9,024 nt of DNA from Actinomycetes bacterium. Its GTDB lineage: Bacteria; Actinomycetota; Actinomycetes; Actinomycetales; Microbacteriaceae. Location: contig JAJYSF010000020.1 of the NCBI GenBank assembly GCA_021793715.1, positions 1 to 9,024 of the forward strand. Direction: 5' to 3'. A program made the translations under genes and the position numbers. The first letter of the stretch is position 1, and the number at the start of each line of letters is the position of its first letter. Under the pieces are notes generated by a model. That model did not search any database. It saw only the letters and a list, made by a program, of their open reading frames with translations, and was not told the DNA's origin. Shown here piece by piece: positions 6,715-9,024 of the stretch.

Positions 6715-7881
6715 TCAGCCTGCAGGGTCCTCGGTGTTTTCCGGTTCCGTCTCGGCGTCATCTTCCTCATCAACGTCCTTCGGCAACGGCTCATCTTCGC
6801 GCAGATTCTCCCAGATCTCTTCCATCTCCCAGGTTTGGAGCACCACCGGGCCGCTGTACCCCAGCGGCGGGGTGAGGAAGTGGATGTCCTCGGAATCGAG
6901 GTCCCGTAGGGAGTAGGCGAGGCCCGCGAGGTTATTGAGGTTCCCGAGACGCTCGCTGGTGTGAAGGGACTCGGCGACCGAGCTCAGCAGCGGCAGCAGC
7001 TTCGAGGGATTGGCAAGCACGCCCGCCGAGAGGGTCTGCTCGGCCATCGCCCCCATGAGCTCCTGCTGGCGGTCGATCCGGCCGATGTCAGAACCATCGC
7101 CGATGCCCTTGCGGACACGGGCGAACCCCAACGCTTGGTCGCCGTCGAGCGTTTGACAGCCCGCCTTGAGATTGAGCTCGGCCCGCCAGTCGTCGATGTC
7201 TTCTTCGATGCACATGTCCACGCCACCAATGGCGTTGATCATCGTGCGGAAGCCGTCCATATCGACGACCGCCCAGTCGTCGATATAGATGTCGGTCATC
7301 GCCTCGACCGTGAGGATCGCGCAGGCGGCGCCGTGGCGGACATCGCTGCCGCCCGATCCGATGGAGAACGCTGCGTTGAACCGCGTGCCGTTGTGTTCGT
7401 TGGAACCGAGGGGGCGCGCGTAGGAGTACTCCCCGCCGGGTTGCGGGCACGGGGGGATCTCCACGATGAGATCGCGAGGGATCGAGACGACATCCACCCG
7501 GGAACGGTCGGCGGCAACGTGAGCGATCATCGCCGTGTCGGAGCGCATCCCCTCGAAGTCGCCGAACTCCTCGTTCCCTTCGTCGCGGCTGTCCGAGCCC
7601 AGAATGAGGATATTGAGGTCCTGCCCCTCCCAGGAGTCGGTGGGGTTGCGTTCCTCGGAGTCGTCTGCGGAAGGGCGGGAAGTGCCGAGCAAGTCACTGA
7701 TATCGGAGCTTTGCGCTTGCAGGCGGCTGGAGAAGTCTTGGTACACGGTCCCCGCGAACGTGGCAGTGAAAAGCAGGACGGCGAGCACGGAAAGGACGAT
7801 GACGCGCGGCACCCGGCTCGGAGCAGCCGACGTGCCGTGGCGGCGCACTGGCCGCCCCGTCGGGGTGGAAGGGGTACTCAT
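6715..7881 (-). CDS. LytR-CpsA-Psr (LCP) family protein with acidic C-terminal tail
   Basis: A 388-residue LCP protein with a short basic cytoplasmic N-terminus and one membrane helix at about 26-47, followed by the extracellular domain. Motifs are LILGSDSR (92-99), MRSDTAM (112-118), VSIPRD (132-137), RFNAAFSIG (167-175), DGDQALGFARVR (246-257) and DGSDIGRIDRQQEL (262-275). The Asp/Arg set needed for pyrophosphate binding is intact. Four Cys lie outside the membrane (145, 187, 224, 242), suggesting two disulfides; the 224/242 pair matches C293/C311 of the neighbouring LCP protein. The last 28 residues are strongly acidic (DEEDDAETEPENTEDPAG). The start ATG 7881 has no Shine-Dalgarno, but TAAACT lies eight bases upstream, suggesting a near-leaderless mRNA. 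Its role is wall glycopolymer ligation, by family. Two LCP paralogues side by side suggest division of labour between two polymers, or partial redundancy. Confidence 0.93.
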   Translation of the reverse strand: MSTPSTPTGRPVRRHGTSAAPSRVPRVIVLSVLAVLLFTATFAGTVYQDFSSRLQAQSSDISDLLGTSRPSADDSEERNPTDSWEGQDLNILILGSDSRDEGNEEFGDFEGMRSDTAMIAHVAADRSRVDVVSIPRDLIVEIPPCPQPGGEYSYARPLGSNEHNGTRFNAAFSIGSGGSDVRHGAACAILTVEAMTDIYIDDWAVVDMDGFRTMINAIGGVDMCIEEDIDDWRAELNLKAGCQTLDGDQALGFARVRKGIGDGSDIGRIDRQQELMGAMAEQTLSAGVLANPSKLLPLLSSVAESLHTSERLGNLNNLAGLAYSLRDLDSEDIHFLTPPLGYSGPVVLQTWEMEEIWENLREDEPLPKDVDEEDDAETEPENTEDPAG

Positions 7882-7889
7882 CAGTTGTC

Positions 7890-7895
7890 AGTTTA
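7890..7895 (-). promoter_or_regulatory. -10 box TAAACT for the upstream LCP gene, near-leaderless
   Basis: On the minus strand TAAACT is followed by GACAACTG and the ATG at 7881, so the transcript would start within about one base of the start codon. The DNA upstream (7900-7930) is unusually AT-rich for this window and contains the palindrome GAAATTTC (7901-7908), but no good -35. Confidence 0.45.
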
Positions 7896-7938
7896 CGGTC
7901 GAAATTTCTAAAAATTGGATAGTAACTAGAGCGATCAC

Positions 7939-7959
7939 GTGAAGAAGTTGTGTCTTCAC
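7939..7959. repeat. 7-bp perfect hairpin between the TIGR03089 and LCP genes
   Basis: GTGAAGA (7939-7945) and TCTTCAC (7953-7959) form a perfect stem with a 7-base loop. The left arm overlaps an 8-bp palindrome TCACGTGA (7935-7942). It sits in the 137-bp gap downstream of the TIGR03089 gene and upstream of the LCP promoter on the minus strand. It could terminate the first transcript, although no U-run follows on the minus strand, or be an operator for the second. Confidence 0.35.
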
Positions 7960-8018
7960 CCCCGCGGCGCAGCGGCGGGCGGGGTTCTCACCGTTGAGCG
8001 GGCGCCCTTCGGGCTGCC

Positions 8019-8750
8019 TCATGCCGGCGCGGCGGTGCGGGCGACGTGGCTGACCCCTTCGGCCTCCGCGACGGAATCGTCGCCGGCGATGACGACGCTC
8101 GCGCCGCCAGCCCACACGGGGGAGACCTGCGCAAGAAGCACGGGCAGGCTCGCCCCGACCACGAGCACCCTCCCACCGGGGAGCCCGTCGGGGTCGGCGT
8201 CCCCGGCGGGCGCGCCCACCTGCGCCGCAGCTGTCGAGGAACGACGCAGCTTCGGACGCGCGGCGAGGAGCTCCTGCTGGGTCAGTCCGAGGCCGGTCTC
8301 ATCATCCGGGCCGCCTTCGGGTGGGAACATGAAATCGTCCGCTTGCGTCATGAGATCGGCGGCGCCGTCGACGGCGTCCGCGGGAAGATCCTCGACCCGG
8401 CGGGCGAGGGTGGCAAGTGCGATGACCACCGTCTCTACGTGGGCGTGCGCCTCACCGGGCGTGGCAGTGATCGCGATATCGGCATCCTCGCCGGAGAACG
8501 TGACCTCTGCCCCCAGGCACCACGCGGCGTGCGCCCACACCAGGGAACGCCAGTGTGCGGGCAGATCGAGCCAGACCTTCAAGCCCGGCTCGCAGGCGAG
8601 CTCCGTGCTCAGCAGGTTCGCCGCTTTGATGATCCAGTTCGAGCCGGTCTTTCCCGTGAGGTCGACGCGCTCGTTCTCACCGCCGTACCAGGTGAGGCAG
8701 GGGTGCGGGCGAGCGGAGAGATCAGTGACGAGATCGACGATTGAGCGCAT
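8019..8750 (-). CDS. TIGR03089-family protein (acyl-adenylate-enzyme-like, non-catalytic)
   Basis: A 243-residue protein that I assign to the actinobacterial TIGR03089 family by its N-terminal pattern: LTWYGGENERVDLTGKT (19-35), NWIIKAANLLSTEL (38-51), VWLDLPAHWRSLVWAHAAWCLGAEV (59-83) and VSHVARTA near the end (233-240). The arrangement resembles the first part of AMP-binding acyl-CoA synthetases. However, the ATP-binding signature (a YTSGTTG-like loop), the central domain and the C-terminal lysine domain are all missing, so catalysis of adenylation is unlikely. A central stretch (about 140-190) is Pro/Gly/acid-rich and probably a flexible linker. The function is unknown. It is transcribed toward the two LCP genes, and the same association is recalled from M. 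tuberculosis (Rv3268 next to Rv3267), hinting at an envelope role. The ATG at 8750 has no Shine-Dalgarno; a TATCGT lies six bases upstream. Confidence 0.82.
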   Translation of the reverse strand: MRSIVDLVTDLSARPHPCLTWYGGENERVDLTGKTGSNWIIKAANLLSTELACEPGLKVWLDLPAHWRSLVWAHAAWCLGAEVTFSGEDADIAITATPGEAHAHVETVVIALATLARRVEDLPADAVDGAADLMTQADDFMFPPEGGPDDETGLGLTQQELLAARPKLRRSSTAAAQVGAPAGDADPDGLPGGRVLVVGASLPVLLAQVSPVWAGGASVVIAGDDSVAEAEGVSHVARTAAPA

Positions 8751-8756
8751 GTGCCT

Positions 8757-8762
8757 ACGATA
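8757..8762 (-). promoter_or_regulatory. Possible -10 TATCGT for the TIGR03089 gene
   Basis: On the minus strand TATCGT is followed by AGGCAC and then ATG at 8750. The six-base gap is the same as for the gtrA-like gene and would give a leaderless mRNA. The match to TANNNT is good, but there is no -35 and the surroundings are GC-rich, so support is modest. Confidence 0.35.
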
Positions 8763-8900
8763 CGACTCCGGGGAACCCGTGCGGGACCGGGCGCCTTCAC
8801 GGCGTCCTGCCGGCGGGTCGCCTCGCCGGGCTCAGCCCAACCGGTTGCGTGGCCGGGGCAGGATAGAAAGTGAGAATTTTCCACAAATAGCACAGAATCC

Positions 8901-8944
8901 TTGACTCCCAAGGATGACACGCGTGTAATTTACTCAGGTATAGT
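8901..8944 (+). promoter_or_regulatory. Promoter of the right-end gene
   Basis: TTGACT at 8901-8906 is the best -35 in the window. Possible -10 boxes are TGTAAT (8924-8929, 17-base spacer), TAATTT (8926-8931, 19-base spacer) and TATAGT (8939-8944, no paired -35). The block from 8870 to 8975 is much richer in A and T than the genes around it. The leader would be about 45-55 bases, ending in the Shine-Dalgarno AGGGGA at 8975-8980. Unlike the leaderless genes nearby, this gene has a conventional leader. Confidence 0.5.
8914..8929. promoter_or_regulatory. Dyad operator candidate in the promoter spacer
   Basis: ATGACACGCGTGTAAT is a 16-bp dyad with one mismatched pair (8916/8927). Its core ACACGCGTGT (8917-8926) is a perfect palindrome. 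It fills the space between the -35 and the likely -10 boxes, where a bound repressor would block RNA polymerase. The half-sites fit TNACNC/GNGTNA, the arms of the Streptomyces BldD box, but with a 2-bp centre instead of 1 bp. The identity of the binding protein is open. Confidence 0.45.
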
Positions 8945-8986
8945 TCTTATTTATTCCTTCGCCACAAGCAGTTTAGGGGAGTCAAG

Positions 8987-9024
8987 ATGTGGAACATTCT
9001 GGGTGATGGCCCGCTAGGTAACCA
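8987..9024 (+). CDS. Start of a gene running off the window, possibly a WhiB-like regulator
   Basis: Only 12 full codons are present, reading MWNILGDGPLGN. The start is supported by AGGGGA at 8975-8980 (six-base spacer) and by a plausible promoter with -35 TTGACT. Twelve residues cannot identify a family. I suggest a WhiB-type iron-sulfur regulator only because a short hydrophobic/acidic lead-in is common before the WhiB domain, because the gene has a long, complex promoter, and because whiB2 lies in the same neighbourhood in mycobacteria (from memory). It is transcribed away from the TIGR03089 gene, separated by 236 bp. The identity is a guess; that a gene starts here is fairly secure. Confidence 0.4.
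   Translation, partial: MWNILGDGPLGN

Larger units (their letters stand above)
8900..8986. repeat. Separated 10-bp inverted repeat flanking the promoter and leader
   Basis: CTTGACTCCC (8900-8909) and GGGAGTCAAG (8977-8986) are perfect reverse complements separated by 67 bases. The left arm covers the -35 box. The right arm contains most of the Shine-Dalgarno and ends at the base before ATG. Confidence 0.5.

Noticed and set aside
6961..7911. 316-codon plus-strand frame opposite the LCP gene
   Set aside because: Antisense to a well-conserved LCP domain; the translation is Val/Arg/Asp/His-biased as expected from complementing that gene.
7939..8904. 321-codon plus-strand frame and a 232-codon frame (8046-8744) opposite the TIGR03089 gene
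   Set aside because: Both are Ser/Ala/Arg/Pro- or Gly-rich shadows. The minus-strand protein shows a family pattern and fits the recalled gene neighbourhood.

Overview
The window looks like chromosomal DNA of a high-GC Gram-positive bacterium (Actinobacteria), perhaps a Micrococcales or Actinomycetales member. The reasons are the strong G/C bias at third codon positions, apparently leaderless genes with TANNNT -10 boxes right next to the start codon, a TIGR03089-type protein, and the neighbourhood purE-purK-GtrA-LCP-TIGR03089. From memory, that neighbourhood also occurs in Mycobacterium tuberculosis around Rv3267-Rv3277. The genus cannot be fixed from the sequence alone.

Layout. (1) Positions 1-1460, plus strand: the 3' part of a HAMP-type sensor histidine kinase, translationally coupled (ATGA overlap) to an OmpR-family response regulator. 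(2) 1584-3088, plus strand: a small DUF4956 membrane protein, again ATGA-coupled, followed by a VTC-domain polyphosphate polymerase. An 11-bp-phased CTYTCAT repeat lies upstream and could be the regulator's binding site. (3) 2965-3498, minus strand: a GtrA-family membrane protein whose 3' end overlaps the polymerase gene by 124 bp antisense. (4) 3577-5297, plus strand: purK and purE, ATGA-coupled, making CAIR in purine synthesis. They diverge from gtrA through a 78-bp gap that seems to carry two back-to-back leaderless promoters. (5) 5320-7881, minus strand: two tandem LytR-CpsA-Psr (LCP) phosphotransferases that attach glycopolymers to the cell wall. (6) 8019-8750, minus strand: a TIGR03089-family protein resembling the N-terminal part of acyl-adenylating enzymes but without the catalytic motifs. 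(7) 8987-9024, plus strand: the first 12 codons of a gene that runs out of the window, possibly WhiB-like. Its promoter region holds a strong dyad and a separated 10-bp inverted repeat.

How the genes fit together. Regions 1 and 2 read as a signal-responsive polyphosphate module: kinase, regulator, membrane partner, soluble-type polymerase. Regions 3, 5, 6 and 7 are the cell-envelope side of the locus (lipid-linked sugar handling, wall glycopolymer ligation, possibly a division or development regulator), and purEK is a conserved housekeeping insertion. I see no mobile elements, CRISPR arrays, tRNA or rRNA genes. No intergenic stretch exceeds 300 bases. The most interesting places are the DUF4956/VTC pair with its two-component system, the antisense overlap with gtrA, and the dyad-rich promoter at the right end.
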